From the NCBI RefSeq assembly GCF_009712425.2, contig NZ_VCJR02000001.1:1306001-1370000 (forward strand): a stretch of 64,000 nucleotides of DNA, given 5' to 3'. The notes under the pieces were generated by a model that was not told where the DNA came from, ran no database searches, and saw only the letters and a list, made by a program, of their open reading frames with translations. The position numbers were made by a program, and so were the translations under genes. The DNA is from Aquisalinus luteolus (GTDB lineage: Bacteria; Pseudomonadota; Alphaproteobacteria; Caulobacterales; Parvularculaceae). Positions 56,412 to 64,000 of the stretch are shown in pieces. The stretch's first letter is position 1. Each line of letters opens with the position of its first letter.

Positions 56412-57788
56412 ATGTCATTCAAAGTTGCCATCATCGGTCGGCCCAATGTCGGCAAATCGACCCTGTTCAACAGGCTGGTCGGCAAGCGCATCGCGCTTGT
56501 CGATGACCAGCCTGGCGTGACGCGTGACCGGCGCGAGGGCGATGGCCAGTTGGGCGATCTGAAATTCATCGTCATCGACACGGCGGGCCTGGAAGAGGCC
56601 GCACCGGATGCCCTCGAAACCCGGATGAAGGCACAGACCGACCGCGCCATTGAAGAGGCGCATGTCTGCCTGTTCATGATCGATGGCCGGGTCGGCGTCA
56701 TGCCTGAGGACGAAAAATTCGGTGCCGCCCTGCGTGCCAGTGGCAAGCCTGTCGTTCTGCTCGTCAACAAGACAGAGGGCAAGGGGCTCGATGGTGTGTA
56801 TGAGGCGTATGGCCTTGGCCTTGGCGAGCCGATTGCCGTCTCCGCCGAACATGGCGAGGGCATGGCGGAAATCTATACGGCCCTGCAGCCGATCCATGAC
56901 TCGCTTGATCTCAAAGAGGTCGAGGGCGAGCGGCTCGACTGGGACGATCCGCTGAAACCCTTGCGCGTTGCTATCGTCGGCCGCCCGAATGCGGGCAAGT
57001 CGACCCTGATCAACCAGATGATCGGCGATGAGCGCATGCTGACCGGTCCTGAAGCTGGCATCACTCGCGACTCCATCGCCATTGACTGGACATGGTCAGG
57101 GCCTGATCGCGACTGGCCGGTCAAGCTGCATGACACGGCGGGCATGCGTCGCAAGTCCAAGGTACAGGAGAAGCTGGAGAAGCTTTCCGTCGCCGATACG
57201 TTGCGCGCCATCCGCTTTGCCGAAGTTGTCATCCTGATGCTCGATGCCGACATGGCGCTGGAAAAGCAGGACCTGCAGATTGCGGACCTTGCCTTGCAGG
57301 AAGGTCGCGCGCTCGTGCTCGTCGCCAACAAATGGGACAAGGTCGATGACCGCCAGCAAGCGCTGAATGAATTGCGCGAAAAGGTCGACCGGCTGCTGCC
57401 GCAGGCTCCGGGCCTGCCCATAGTCACGCTATCGGCGCTCACAGGCCGCAATGTAGACCGCCTGATGCCCGCAGTGACCAAGGTCTATGTCGACTGGAAC
57501 GCCAAGGTGAAGACGAGCGACCTCAATGTCTGGCTGGAAGACGCGACGAGCCGTCACCCGCCGCCCGCTGTGAAGGGCCGTCGCATCAAGATCCGCTATA
57601 TGGCGCAGACCAAGACGCGCCCGCCGACATTCGTCGCCCATTCTCAGCGGGCGGAGGAGTTGCCGGAAAGCTATCGGCGTTACCTCGTGAACGGTATCCG
57701 TGAGGCATTCGAGCTGCCAGCCGTGCCGATCAGGCTGTTGTTCCGTAGCCAGAAAAACCCGTTCGAGAGCAAGAAAAAGAAGCGCTGA
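56412..57788 (+). CDS. der: Der (EngA), double-GTPase ribosome assembly factor
   Basis: A 458-residue GTPase with two tandem G domains, each with a P-loop ([16 protein letters not shown] near residue 10 and [16 protein letters not shown] near residue 194). Each domain also has its DxxG (DTAGLEE and DTAGMRR) and NKxD motifs. A KH-like domain follows (about residues 370-450), and the tail is very basic. Der supports 50S subunit assembly. The NKTEG form in the first domain is an acceptable NKxD variant. It ends in a strong hairpin shared with the convergent gene. Confidence 0.97.
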   Translation: MSFKVAIIGRPNVGKSTLFNRLVGKRIALVDDQPGVTRDRREGDGQLGDLKFIVIDTAGLEEAAPDALETRMKAQTDRAIEEAHVCLFMIDGRVGVMPEDEKFGAALRASGKPVVLLVNKTEGKGLDGVYEAYGLGLGEPIAVSAEHGEGMAEIYTALQPIHDSLDLKEVEGERLDWDDPLKPLRVAIVGRPNAGKSTLINQMIGDERMLTGPEAGITRDSIAIDWTWSGPDRDWPVKLHDTAGMRRKSKVQEKLEKLSVADTLRAIRFAEVVILMLDADMALEKQDLQIADLALQEGRALVLVANKWDKVDDRQQALNELREKVDRLLPQAPGLPIVTLSALTGRNVDRLMPAVTKVYVDWNAKVKTSDLNVWLEDATSRHPPPAVKGRRIKIRYMAQTKTRPPTFVAHSQRAEELPESYRRYLVNGIREAFELPAVPIRLLFRSQKNPFESKKKKR

Positions 57789-57801
57789 GCGCTTCGTTGC
57801 T

Positions 57802-57828
57802 CATGGCCGGGACTAGTGCCCGGCCATG
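57802..57828. terminator. Hairpin between convergent der and DUF1906 genes
   Basis: CATGGCCGGG (57802-57811) pairs perfectly with CCCGGCCATG (57819-57828), with a seven-base loop. It overlaps the last codons of the minus-strand gene. No T-run follows on either strand, so it may block RNase or slow polymerase rather than end transcription alone. Confidence 0.6.
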
Positions 57829-58691
57829 AAGTCGACCAGGAAACCCTTGTACATGTAGCCATCGGCGCTCATGTCGCCTTGCAGGCTGACCAGTGCCCAG
57901 TCAGGGGCGCTGACATCCAGCACATCGACGATTGAGCCCATGGGCAGCGTCTGCAGCACCTTGAAGCCAGTGCCCGCGCCGGCTCGTAAATGCAGACCAC
58001 TCCGGGCAATTACGACATGGAGGTGAGGTTGGCGATCCTCGTTCTGGGGCAGGGCGGGTGCCTCCAGCACCGAGAAAGCGCCGAAGCCGCCGCGAGCCGG
58101 ATTGGCGATGTTTGTATCGATAGGTAACGCGCCGAGGCGGATATCGACCTGGTTCTGGAACAGGTCCCACTTCCCGGCCCGGTGAAAATCGCGCGATCCA
58201 GACCATCCAAGCGCCCGAGGAAGCCATGTGTGATCGATCAAACCGGCGCCGATCAGCCGGGTTGCCAATCCACCAGATGCATAAGCGCCGATCTTGTATT
58301 TGGTCCCGACCTCGCTCTTGATGGCGCTGAAATGATCCATGATCGCCGGGATTTCGCTCGAGCGATAAAAGTCATGATCGACTCCGAAATAGATCGTCGA
58401 GCCTTCCGGCTGGCCGATATCGGCCGCGCAATCGAGCGCGCGTTTGGAATCCGTTGAGCCCTTGGCTGTCGAGAAATCGCTCAGTTCACGGCCGTTTTGC
58501 TGGAAGACGACCCCGACGGTCATGCCATGCTCGCAGATCGCCTGTGCCTCTTCCTTGGTAATCCGTTTTTCCGGCAGGACGGACGAATTACGGTGATTGT
58601 AATAGCGGATGATGGTCTTCACGCCTTTTTCGCGCAGGAATCCCAGATGTGGTGTCGTGCGCACCGGCGTGTCGATTATGGTTTCAATCAT
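57813..58691 (-). CDS. DUF1906 glycoside hydrolase-like protein with C-terminal SH3 domain
   Basis: A 292-residue protein. Residues about 1-205 match DUF1906, a TIM-barrel group related to GH25-type lysozymes, with IRYYNHRNS (about 29-37), FGVDHDFYRS (about 104-113) and IGAYASGGLA (about 137-146). The C-terminal part has an SH3b-type repeat (SGLHLRAGAGTGFKVLQTLP). SH3b domains often bind cell walls, so a muralytic enzyme acting on peptidoglycan is likely. No signal peptide is visible, so it may be exported by a special route or released on lysis. GGGAGAG precedes the ATG. Confidence 0.83.
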   Translation of the reverse strand: MIETIIDTPVRTTPHLGFLREKGVKTIIRYYNHRNSSVLPEKRITKEEAQAICEHGMTVGVVFQQNGRELSDFSTAKGSTDSKRALDCAADIGQPEGSTIYFGVDHDFYRSSEIPAIMDHFSAIKSEVGTKYKIGAYASGGLATRLIGAGLIDHTWLPRALGWSGSRDFHRAGKWDLFQNQVDIRLGALPIDTNIANPARGGFGAFSVLEAPALPQNEDRQPHLHVVIARSGLHLRAGAGTGFKVLQTLPMGSIVDVLDVSAPDWALVSLQGDMSADGYMYKGFLVDFMAGH

Positions 58692-58755
58692 GATGAAGCT
58701 CTCCCTTCGCAAGAGAGACTACACCCATAGGACGGGCAGGGGAATAAGCCGACAA

Positions 58756-60000
58756 CTATTCAGGGTGTGCCAATCTGGCTTTTTCCGTGCGCAAGAATGC
58801 CTTCACCGACGCGTCCTCGCTGAGACCAATGGCCATGTCATAGGCCTTCGCGGCTTCGAAGTTCCTGCCTGCCTGCCGCAGGCAATAGGCGCGAACGGCC
58901 CAGTAGGGCTGATAGGTACCGACTTGATTGGCTACGGCTTCCAGTCGGGTCAGCGCGTCACCATGCCGACCCATCTGTGCGAGGGCACTGGCGTGGCTGA
59001 CATACGCACCAAGGCTGGGGGCAAGGTCCAGCAGGCGAGCATAAAGCATCTGAATTGCTGGCCAGTTCGTCCGTCCGGCGAGGCGTCCCTTGGTGTGGGC
59101 AGACTGGATTGCGGCCTCGAGCTGGTAGCGTCCCGGCTTCTTCAGGGCGTGCGCCTCCATCAACAGGCGTTCGGCTCGGGATATCATCTGCCGGTTCCAT
59201 TGACCGGTATCCTGCCGGTCCAAGGGGATGTACTTACCTTTCGCGCCTCGACGCGCGTCACGGCGCGATGCAGTATACAGCATCAACGCCATCAACCCTT
59301 TTGCTTCCGGCGAACTCGGAAGCAGACTGCATAACAGCTCACCGAGGAAAAGCGCCTCATCGGCGAGGCCCGCTGTTCCGGTGTCTGTGCCGTGATCGCC
59401 ATCCCAGCCGGTTCCGTAGGCGGCGTAAACGGCCGCCAGCACAGCCCCCACACGCTCTTCCAGATGCTCTCGCTCCGGAATATCGAAGGAGATACCGGCC
59501 TGCTTTATCTTCGTCTTTGCCCTGACGAGGCGCTGCCCCATTGCCGTTGGCGATACGAGAAAGGCCGAGCCTATTCTTGCCGCATCCAGTCCAAGAACAC
59601 TCTGCAGCATAAGGGGCGTATGCATTGCCGGATCGATCGCAGGGTGGGCGCAGACGAACAACAGTTTCAGGCGGGCATCGGGAAACAAATTATCGGGGCT
59701 GGCCTCTGCGGCTTCTTCTGCCAGAAGGGTAAGTGCGGGTTCGATCCTGTCGTGCACCGCTTTCTGCCGCAGCCGGTCAAGACCGCGATTGCGGGCAACC
59801 TGCACTAGCCATCCTTCGGGGTTTTTCGGGATGCCCGTATCCGGCCAGCTTTTAAGGGCCTGTTCGAAGGCGGCTGACAGTGCTTCCTCTGCAGCATTCA
59901 CATCGCGCAGGCGCACGGACAGGATCGCCAGCAGCTTGCCATAGGATGTGCGGGCGATACTCTCCGCGAGAGCATGGCTCTCCTGTGTATCGCCCGGCAT
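58756..60000 (-). CDS. ECF42-type RNA polymerase sigma factor
   Basis: A 414-residue sigma factor. Region 2 is at about residues 10-80, with LLAILSVRLRDVNAAEEALS; region 4, at about 110-165, contains FLVSPTAMGQRLVRAKTKI. A long C-terminal part (about residues 175-410) is tetratricopeptide-like (HASALAQMGRHGDALTRLEA, RAYCLRQAGRNFEAAKAYDM). This extended layout beside DGPF proteins defines the ECF42 group, which has no anti-sigma factor; the extension is thought to control activity. It is the last gene of a three-gene operon. Confidence 0.93.
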   Translation of the reverse strand: MPGDTQESHALAESIARTSYGKLLAILSVRLRDVNAAEEALSAAFEQALKSWPDTGIPKNPEGWLVQVARNRGLDRLRQKAVHDRIEPALTLLAEEAAEASPDNLFPDARLKLLFVCAHPAIDPAMHTPLMLQSVLGLDAARIGSAFLVSPTAMGQRLVRAKTKIKQAGISFDIPEREHLEERVGAVLAAVYAAYGTGWDGDHGTDTGTAGLADEALFLGELLCSLLPSSPEAKGLMALMLYTASRRDARRGAKGKYIPLDRQDTGQWNRQMISRAERLLMEAHALKKPGRYQLEAAIQSAHTKGRLAGRTNWPAIQMLYARLLDLAPSLGAYVSHASALAQMGRHGDALTRLEAVANQVGTYQPYWAVRAYCLRQAGRNFEAAKAYDMAIGLSEDASVKAFLRTEKARLAHPE

Positions 60001-60006
60001 AGCGGT

Positions 60007-60354
60007 CTACATTTCCCAGACGGGCCGTACCTCGACGACGCCATGGGTCGCACCTGGGCATTTTGCGGCCCAGTCGAGGGCGGTGTCGAGGTCGGGCGCC
60101 TCGATCAGGTAATAGCCGCCGAGCTGTTCCTTGGTGTCCGTAAACGGACCATCCTGAACGATCAGCTTGCCGTCCTTGGTGCTCAGGCGCTGGCCGATAT
60201 GGGTCGGCTCCAGCGGTTCACCCGAAATCATGGCGCCGGCTTCCACCAGGGCTTCGCTATAGGCTCCATAGGCGGCGAAAACCTCGCCCATTTCTTCCTC
60301 GGACATGTTCATCCACTGATTTTCATCATCATAAAGAGCAAGAAGATATTTCAT
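60007..60354 (-). CDS. YciI/DGPF family protein
   Basis: A 115-residue YciI-like protein with the DGPF motif at VQDGPFTDTKEQLGGYYLIE (about residues 67-86). The fold is a ferredoxin-like dimer. Such proteins always accompany ECF42 sigma factors; their function is unknown and may involve sensing or a small-molecule reaction. It is six bases upstream of the sigma gene and three bases downstream of a paralogue. Confidence 0.93.
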   Translation of the reverse strand: MKYLLALYDDENQWMNMSEEEMGEVFAAYGAYSEALVEAGAMISGEPLEPTHIGQRLSTKDGKLIVQDGPFTDTKEQLGGYYLIEAPDLDTALDWAAKCPGATHGVVEVRPVWEM

Positions 60355-60357
60355 GGC

Positions 60358-60726
60358 TTATGCTCCCTCTTCATACGGCATGACCTTGCGCAGGTCGGTA
60401 TGGCCAGTTTTCGTGGTCGGTGCCTTCACGGCCCAGTCGCGGGCTGTCTCGGTATCAGGCACATCGATGACGAAAAAGCCGCCGAGCTGTTCTTTTGCGT
60501 CGGCATAGGGGCCATCCTGCACGATGCGCTTGCCTTCGCGGATCTTGACCGTTGTCGCCGTTTCCGGGCCCATCAGGGCCTGGCCGCCGACGATGACGCC
60601 AGCTTGGGCAAGCTCGCTGGAATAGGCAAACCAGGGGGCCATGAAGGCCTCGAAAGCCGGCGTGCCAGCCTCGTTGCGCATGGCGAATTCCTTCTCGGTC
60701 TCCGCCACCAGTATCATGTACTTCAT
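60358..60726 (-). CDS. YciI/DGPF family protein, second copy
   Basis: A 122-residue paralogue of the neighbouring DGPF protein, with the motif as VQDGPYADAKEQLGGFFVID (Phe replaced by Tyr). It is the first gene of the operon and lies directly after the ECF42-type promoter. The two copies differ most at their N-termini, suggesting a heterodimer; this is inference. Confidence 0.93.
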   Translation of the reverse strand: MKYMILVAETEKEFAMRNEAGTPAFEAFMAPWFAYSSELAQAGVIVGGQALMGPETATTVKIREGKRIVQDGPYADAKEQLGGFFVIDVPDTETARDWAVKAPTTKTGHTDLRKVMPYEEGA

Positions 60727-60783
60727 CCCTCTCTCCTTTTCTGACCGGGATTATAGCAGGAACGCGTCTGCGTTCACCTGCAT

Positions 60784-60810
60784 AACGATCAGGGAGGAGC
60801 GATTTCGACA
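60784..60810 (-). promoter_or_regulatory. Predicted ECF42-dependent promoter
   Basis: On the minus strand TGTCGA (60805-60810) is followed after 17 bases by CGTT (60784-60787). The reported ECF42 consensus is TGTCGA at -35 and CG(A/T)C at -10, so the -35 matches fully and the -10 in three of four positions. It drives the two DGPF genes and the sigma factor itself, giving autoregulation. Confidence 0.65.
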
Positions 60811-60821
60811 GGGGGTGAGAA

Positions 60822-61514
60822 TTATTTTACGGGCCCAAATATTTTCTCGAAAGAGGCCTTCAGCGCCTCATCGGCTTCATCGAGGGTTACCGGCAGCCCA
60901 AGGTCGACCAGCGATGTGACCCCGAGGCCGTTTTCGGCGATCCCGCAGGGCGTAATTCCCATGAAATGGGACAGGTCCGGTTCCACGTTCAGGGAAATCC
61001 CGTGATAGGTGATCCAACGCCGCACACGAACGCCGATGGCGGCAATCTTATCTTCTCTGGTCGTGCCGCCCGGCCAAGTGCGGTCGACCCAGACCCCGAC
61101 ACGGCCATCGCGTATCTCGCCACGGACATTGAAGGCGTCGAGAGCATCGATGATCCACCGCTCCAGATCCTGCACATACAGACGCACATCCCGCTTGCGG
61201 CGGTTCAGGTCCAGCATCGCGTAAATCACCCGCTGGCCGGGTCCGTGATAGGTATACTGGCCGCCGCGGCTGGTCTTGAACACCGGAAACCGGTCCGGCT
61301 GCAGCAGGTCCTTTTCCTTGGCCGACGTGCCAGCGGTATAGAGGGGCGGGTGCTCGACCAGCCAGACCAGTTCCCCGGCCTCGCCAGCGCGCATCGCCTC
61401 GACATGGGCTTCCATGAAGGCGACGGCCTCTTCATAGCCGGTATAGCCGGGCGCAATGCGCCATTCGACGGGGGTTTCGAGCCAGTTGGAGGAGGGCGTT
61501 TCAGTGTCAGCCAT
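60822..61514 (-). CDS. lipB: Octanoyltransferase
   Basis: A 230-residue LipB that transfers octanoate from acyl carrier protein to lipoyl domains. The catalytic Cys is in [17 protein letters not shown], the catalytic Lys in [13 protein letters not shown], and [18 protein letters not shown] contributes the substrate pocket. The start at 61514 is the most family-like; ATG 61523 and 61559 are alternatives without clear ribosome-binding sites. It lies downstream of tRNA-Leu on the same strand. Confidence 0.95.
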   Translation of the reverse strand: MADTETPSSNWLETPVEWRIAPGYTGYEEAVAFMEAHVEAMRAGEAGELVWLVEHPPLYTAGTSAKEKDLLQPDRFPVFKTSRGGQYTYHGPGQRVIYAMLDLNRRKRDVRLYVQDLERWIIDALDAFNVRGEIRDGRVGVWVDRTWPGGTTREDKIAAIGVRVRRWITYHGISLNVEPDLSHFMGITPCGIAENGLGVTSLVDLGLPVTLDEADEALKASFEKIFGPVK

Positions 61515-61552
61515 GAAGGACATATAGGAAAGGGTTCCTGATCCTGCCGGGG

Positions 61553-61577
61553 CATTCAAGACCGAAGGTCTTGAATG
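61553..61577. other. Perfect hairpin at the 3' end of tRNA-Leu
   Basis: CATTCAAGACC and GGTCTTGAATG form an 11-bp perfect inverted repeat. In the tRNA strand the loop reads UUC within C-UUCG-G, a very stable tetraloop. It touches the encoded CCA and has no T-run, so it is more likely a processing or stability signal than a simple terminator. Confidence 0.6.
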
Positions 61578-61662
61578 GTGCGGTCGAGAAGACTCGAACT
61601 TCCACGGGAGTTACCCCACAGCGACCTCAACGCTGCGCGTCTACCAATTCCGCCACGACCGC
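61576..61662 (-). tRNA. tRNA-Leu (anticodon GAG)
   Basis: The 87-nt minus-strand sequence is a class II tRNA with a long variable arm. The acceptor stem is GCGGTCG with CGACCGC, the anticodon stem-loop is CAGCG-TTGAGGT-CGCTG with anticodon GAG, the T-arm is GGAAGTTCGAGTCTTCTC, and CCA is encoded. Confidence 0.97.
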
Positions 61663-61841
61663 ATTTCCAAGGTGGCTATAAGCTTCCCGCCAAGAGGATT
61701 TCGCGGGAGCGATGCACGTAGCAAAACCCGGCGGGCATGTGAAGCACTTTTTGCGTCGGCTGGCCCCATGGCGTTCAATAGGCATTTGCAGGACGCAGCC
61801 CAGGCTGTATCGTGCCTTGAGAGGGGAAGTGTGAGGGTAAT

Positions 61842-62543
61842 ATGAGTAGCATTGCAGCAAGACTGATCCCGGTTCTGGCGGCGATGACCCTGCTCGCTGC
61901 CTGCACCAGCACCGCCGTGATGGAAACAACCAATGAGGTCGCGCCGCTGGAAGGCGATGCGGTGATCCTGCTGGTCGAGCCCGATGTCGAGCTGAGTTTC
62001 CTCAAGGCAGCCGGCGTCAGTGAGGTGCGGGCCGACTGGACCGAGACCGGAAAGGCCAATGTGCTGGCTGAGATCGAGACATTGCTGGCTACCAGGGGTC
62101 ATAAACTGGTCGAGCACGAGATCGATCCGGAAAATGAGCGCGAGGTGCAAATCGTCAAGCTGCACGAAATTGTCGGCGCGACGATCCTGTCGCACCGCTT
62201 CATGGGCCAGCCATTACCGTCCAAGCGGGGCAAGTTTGACTGGTCCCTCGGGCCAGGCGTGAGGGACATGGCCGAAGCGCAGGGTGCCGATTATGCGCTG
62301 TTCCTGCATGCACGCGGTGAATATGCCTCATCAGGCCGGCAGGCCGTCGCCATCGGCCTCGCAGTTCTGGGTGCAGGTGGTGTCAGCACTGGCGGGCAGG
62401 GCGCCTATGCCTCCCTCGTCGATATGCGCACGGGTGACATCATCTGGTTCAACGTCGCCTTTACCGGGCCGGGGACCGACATGCGAGAACAGGACGGCGC
62501 GGAACATCTCGTCAGCGCGATCCTGAAGGATATTCCGCTGTGA
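61842..62543 (+). CDS. Lipoprotein of unknown function
   Basis: A 233-residue lipoprotein with lipobox LLAAC (Cys21). The mature part begins TSTAVMETTNEVAPLEGDAV and has alternating strands and helices. A Gly-rich hydrophobic stretch, AIGLAVLGAGGVSTGGQG, is near residues 165-185, and SLVDMRTGDIIWFNVAF near 190-206 recalls the outer-membrane-protein-assembly-like fold of small lipoproteins. Its stop overlaps the GTG start of the M48 protease gene (GTGA), and a third lipoprotein gene follows, so they form one operon. Confidence 0.75.
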   Translation: MSSIAARLIPVLAAMTLLAACTSTAVMETTNEVAPLEGDAVILLVEPDVELSFLKAAGVSEVRADWTETGKANVLAEIETLLATRGHKLVEHEIDPENEREVQIVKLHEIVGATILSHRFMGQPLPSKRGKFDWSLGPGVRDMAEAQGADYALFLHARGEYASSGRQAVAIGLAVLGAGGVSTGGQGAYASLVDMRTGDIIWFNVAFTGPGTDMREQDGAEHLVSAILKDIPL

Positions 62544-63703
62544 GAGGGTTTCGCGCCATAGTCTCTTTTGCGGCAATAGCCGCGCTGTCCGCTTGCGCGA
62601 CGACGGATGTCGATCCCCTGCAGGCGGACACACGCCCGTCCGAGGAAACCGATGAGGCAGGCCTGTGGCTGCGCATGGATGAGGCGGAGGACCTGCTCCA
62701 GCAGTCCGCTGTCGTCGTTCGTGATCCGGCGCTCAATGCTTATGTCGATGAAGTGTTCTGCAATGTCGCGGGAGAGGCCTATTGCGACGATGTCCGCGTC
62801 TATATAGTCGAGCAGCCCTATTTCAACGCCAACATGTCGCCCAACGGCATGATGCAGGTCTGGACCGGCTTGCTGTTGCGTGCGGAGAACGAGGCGCAGC
62901 TCGCTTTCGTGCTCGGCCACGAATTCGCTCATTACCGCCAGCGTCATTCGCTGGAGCAATGGCGGGAAATCAACAATGCCGCCAATCTCTCCGTCTTGTT
63001 CAATGTTGGCGTTGCGGCTGCGGGCGTGCCCAATGCCGCCGTGCTCGGCAATTTCACGCTGGCCGCACAGCTCTATGGCTTTGGTCGCGACAAAGAGCGG
63101 GAGGCTGATGAGTTCGGCTTTGGATACTTTACTGAAGCTGGCTATGACCCCGCTGCCGCTGCAGGCATCTGGGAATATCTGATTGCAGAGACCGAAGCGT
63201 CGGACTCCGACAGGAAGAAGCGACAGATCGCCCGCTCCAGCATCTTCAGTACACACCCGGTTACCGCTGAGCGCGTCGAAACACTTAAGGGTCTTGCCGG
63301 AGAGGCAGAGGCTGGCATTGAGAATGATGAGGCGTTTGCTGGTGCTGTTGCGCCGTTTCTGAATGACTGGTTGGCTGACGATCTGGTACTGCGTGATTTC
63401 GGCCAGCATCTCCATCTGATCGATCACAAGATCGAGGCGGGTCAGAATCTCGGTGTTCTGTATTTCCGCCGCGGCGAAGCCTATCGTTTGCGCCGGGAGG
63501 ATGGCGACTTCGAGAGAGCGCTTGATAATTATAGCAAGGCTGTCCTCTTCGATGATGTGCCGCCACAAGGCTGGATGGCACTGGGCGAAGCTCTGCAGCG
63601 GCGTGGGGAGGAAATGGAGGCCCGCGCGGCCTATGGCAAGTATCTTGAGCTGATGCCGGACGCCCCTGAACGCGGGATCATTGAGGCATGGCTGGAGGAA
63701 TGA
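62540..63703 (+). CDS. M48-family metalloprotease lipoprotein
   Basis: A 387-residue lipoprotein protease with a GTG start. Signal peptide and lipobox (ALSAC, Cys19) lead to a catalytic domain with the zinc motif HEFAH (His127-His131, catalytic Glu128) and a later DKEREADEFG holding the third ligand. The C-terminal part (about residues 300-387) has tetratricopeptide-like helices. This layout is that of BepA/LoiP-type outer-membrane quality-control proteases. It lies between two lipoprotein genes and may process them or partners in the envelope. Confidence 0.9.
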   Translation: MRGFRAIVSFAAIAALSACATTDVDPLQADTRPSEETDEAGLWLRMDEAEDLLQQSAVVVRDPALNAYVDEVFCNVAGEAYCDDVRVYIVEQPYFNANMSPNGMMQVWTGLLLRAENEAQLAFVLGHEFAHYRQRHSLEQWREINNAANLSVLFNVGVAAAGVPNAAVLGNFTLAAQLYGFGRDKEREADEFGFGYFTEAGYDPAAAAGIWEYLIAETEASDSDRKKRQIARSSIFSTHPVTAERVETLKGLAGEAEAGIENDEAFAGAVAPFLNDWLADDLVLRDFGQHLHLIDHKIEAGQNLGVLYFRRGEAYRLRREDGDFERALDNYSKAVLFDDVPPQGWMALGEALQRRGEEMEARAAYGKYLELMPDAPERGIIEAWLEE

Positions 63704-63708
63704 GACTA

Positions 63709-64000
63709 ATGATATTCTTCATCCGGAAAAGTTTACTGACAGTTCTGCTTCTGGTCGCCATGTCAGGCTGTGTTGGCCTGATGCCGGTGAAAGGACCGCT
63801 GGATGTTGATGGCGCCTACCGCATCACGCTGGGCGAGACATGGTCAGCCTATCCGCGCGATTCCCGCACGAAGCTGCGCAATCTGACAATAGATGGGGAA
63901 GCGCTGAACTCCCTGACCTTTGCCGCATCGCTGGAGGACGGGCACACCTTGATCAGGACCTATGATCGCCAGCGCCTGCTGCCGGTCTATCGCTCTGACA
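63709..64000 (+). CDS. Lipoprotein, N-terminal part (continues past the window)
   Basis: The chosen ATG (63709) lies nine bases after GGAGGA; ATG 63700 overlaps the previous stop but is too close to it. The signal peptide (SLLTVLLLVAMSGC) gives a lipobox MSGC. The visible 97 codons continue with PVKGPLDVDGAYRITLGETW and no recognisable domain. It is the third lipoprotein gene in a row, coupled to the M48 protease gene. Confidence 0.75.
   Translation, partial: MIFFIRKSLLTVLLLVAMSGCVGLMPVKGPLDVDGAYRITLGETWSAYPRDSRTKLRNLTIDGEALNSLTFAASLEDGHTLIRTYDRQRLLPVYRSD

Overview
The window is a single chromosomal segment of an alphaproteobacterium. Supporting signs are GTTC-N7-GTTC LexA boxes, a DUF2083-type (ScfR-like) regulator facing the glyoxylate-shunt genes, a GyrA with the acidic C-terminal insertion usual in this class, and the conserved runs ppx-rlmE-guaB-rsmB-guaA and panB-yfgM-like-bamB-der. 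Stalked or prosthecate relatives (Caulobacterales, Hyphomonadales, Parvularculales) look most likely, but genus cannot be read from the sequence. Nearly all of it is dense, GC-rich housekeeping DNA. I see no prophage, IS element, CRISPR array or rRNA.

Layout. 1-790: the start of an SOS-controlled endonuclease III-like gene and a thioesterase. 795-5191: trmFO, two polytopic membrane proteins and two small proteins. 5221-9874: uvrA and ssb, each with a LexA box, with a sulfotransferase gene lodged between them. 9937-11876: small membrane proteins, yjbQ, a DUF1801 protein and a sodC-type lipoprotein. 12023-19004: gyrA, coaD, two cyclophilins, queA and tgt (queuosine pathway; the Tgt zinc site is eroded). 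19001-21157: three Tad-type pseudopilin/secreted protein genes. 21338-21413: tRNA-Lys. 21561-27734: an exopolysaccharide-type cassette (Gfo/Idh-SDR fusion, GT4 glycosyltransferase, acyltransferase-like protein, AsnB-type amidotransferase). 27923-29294: ispA and an Lrp/AsnC regulator.

29525-40109: ppx/gppA, rlmE, an AT-rich RelA/SpoT-type nucleotidyltransferase gene that looks transferred, guaB, several small proteins, rsmB, a medium-chain dehydrogenase and guaA. 40155-43263: secreted and membrane proteins of unknown role. 43267-48135: an ScfR-like regulator divergent from aceB and aceA, with repeated TTTACAAA sites. 48298-50719: an uncharacterised membrane protein overlapped by a periplasmic solute-binding-like protein. 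50719-57788: a membrane protein, GST, apt, a TerB-like protein, panB, a YfgM-like protein, bamB and der. 57813-60726: a DUF1906/SH3 protein and an ECF42-type sigma factor operon with two DGPF (YciI) proteins and a matching promoter. 60822-64000: lipB, tRNA-Leu and three consecutive lipoprotein genes, one an M48 protease; the last runs off the window.

Points most worth following are the RelA/SpoT-type gene wedged between rlmE and guaB, the Tgt with two of its three zinc cysteines replaced by serine, the two near-identical SOS operator segments flanking the sulfotransferase, the self-contained ECF42/DGPF operon, and the two-gene membrane/periplasmic module at 48298-50719.
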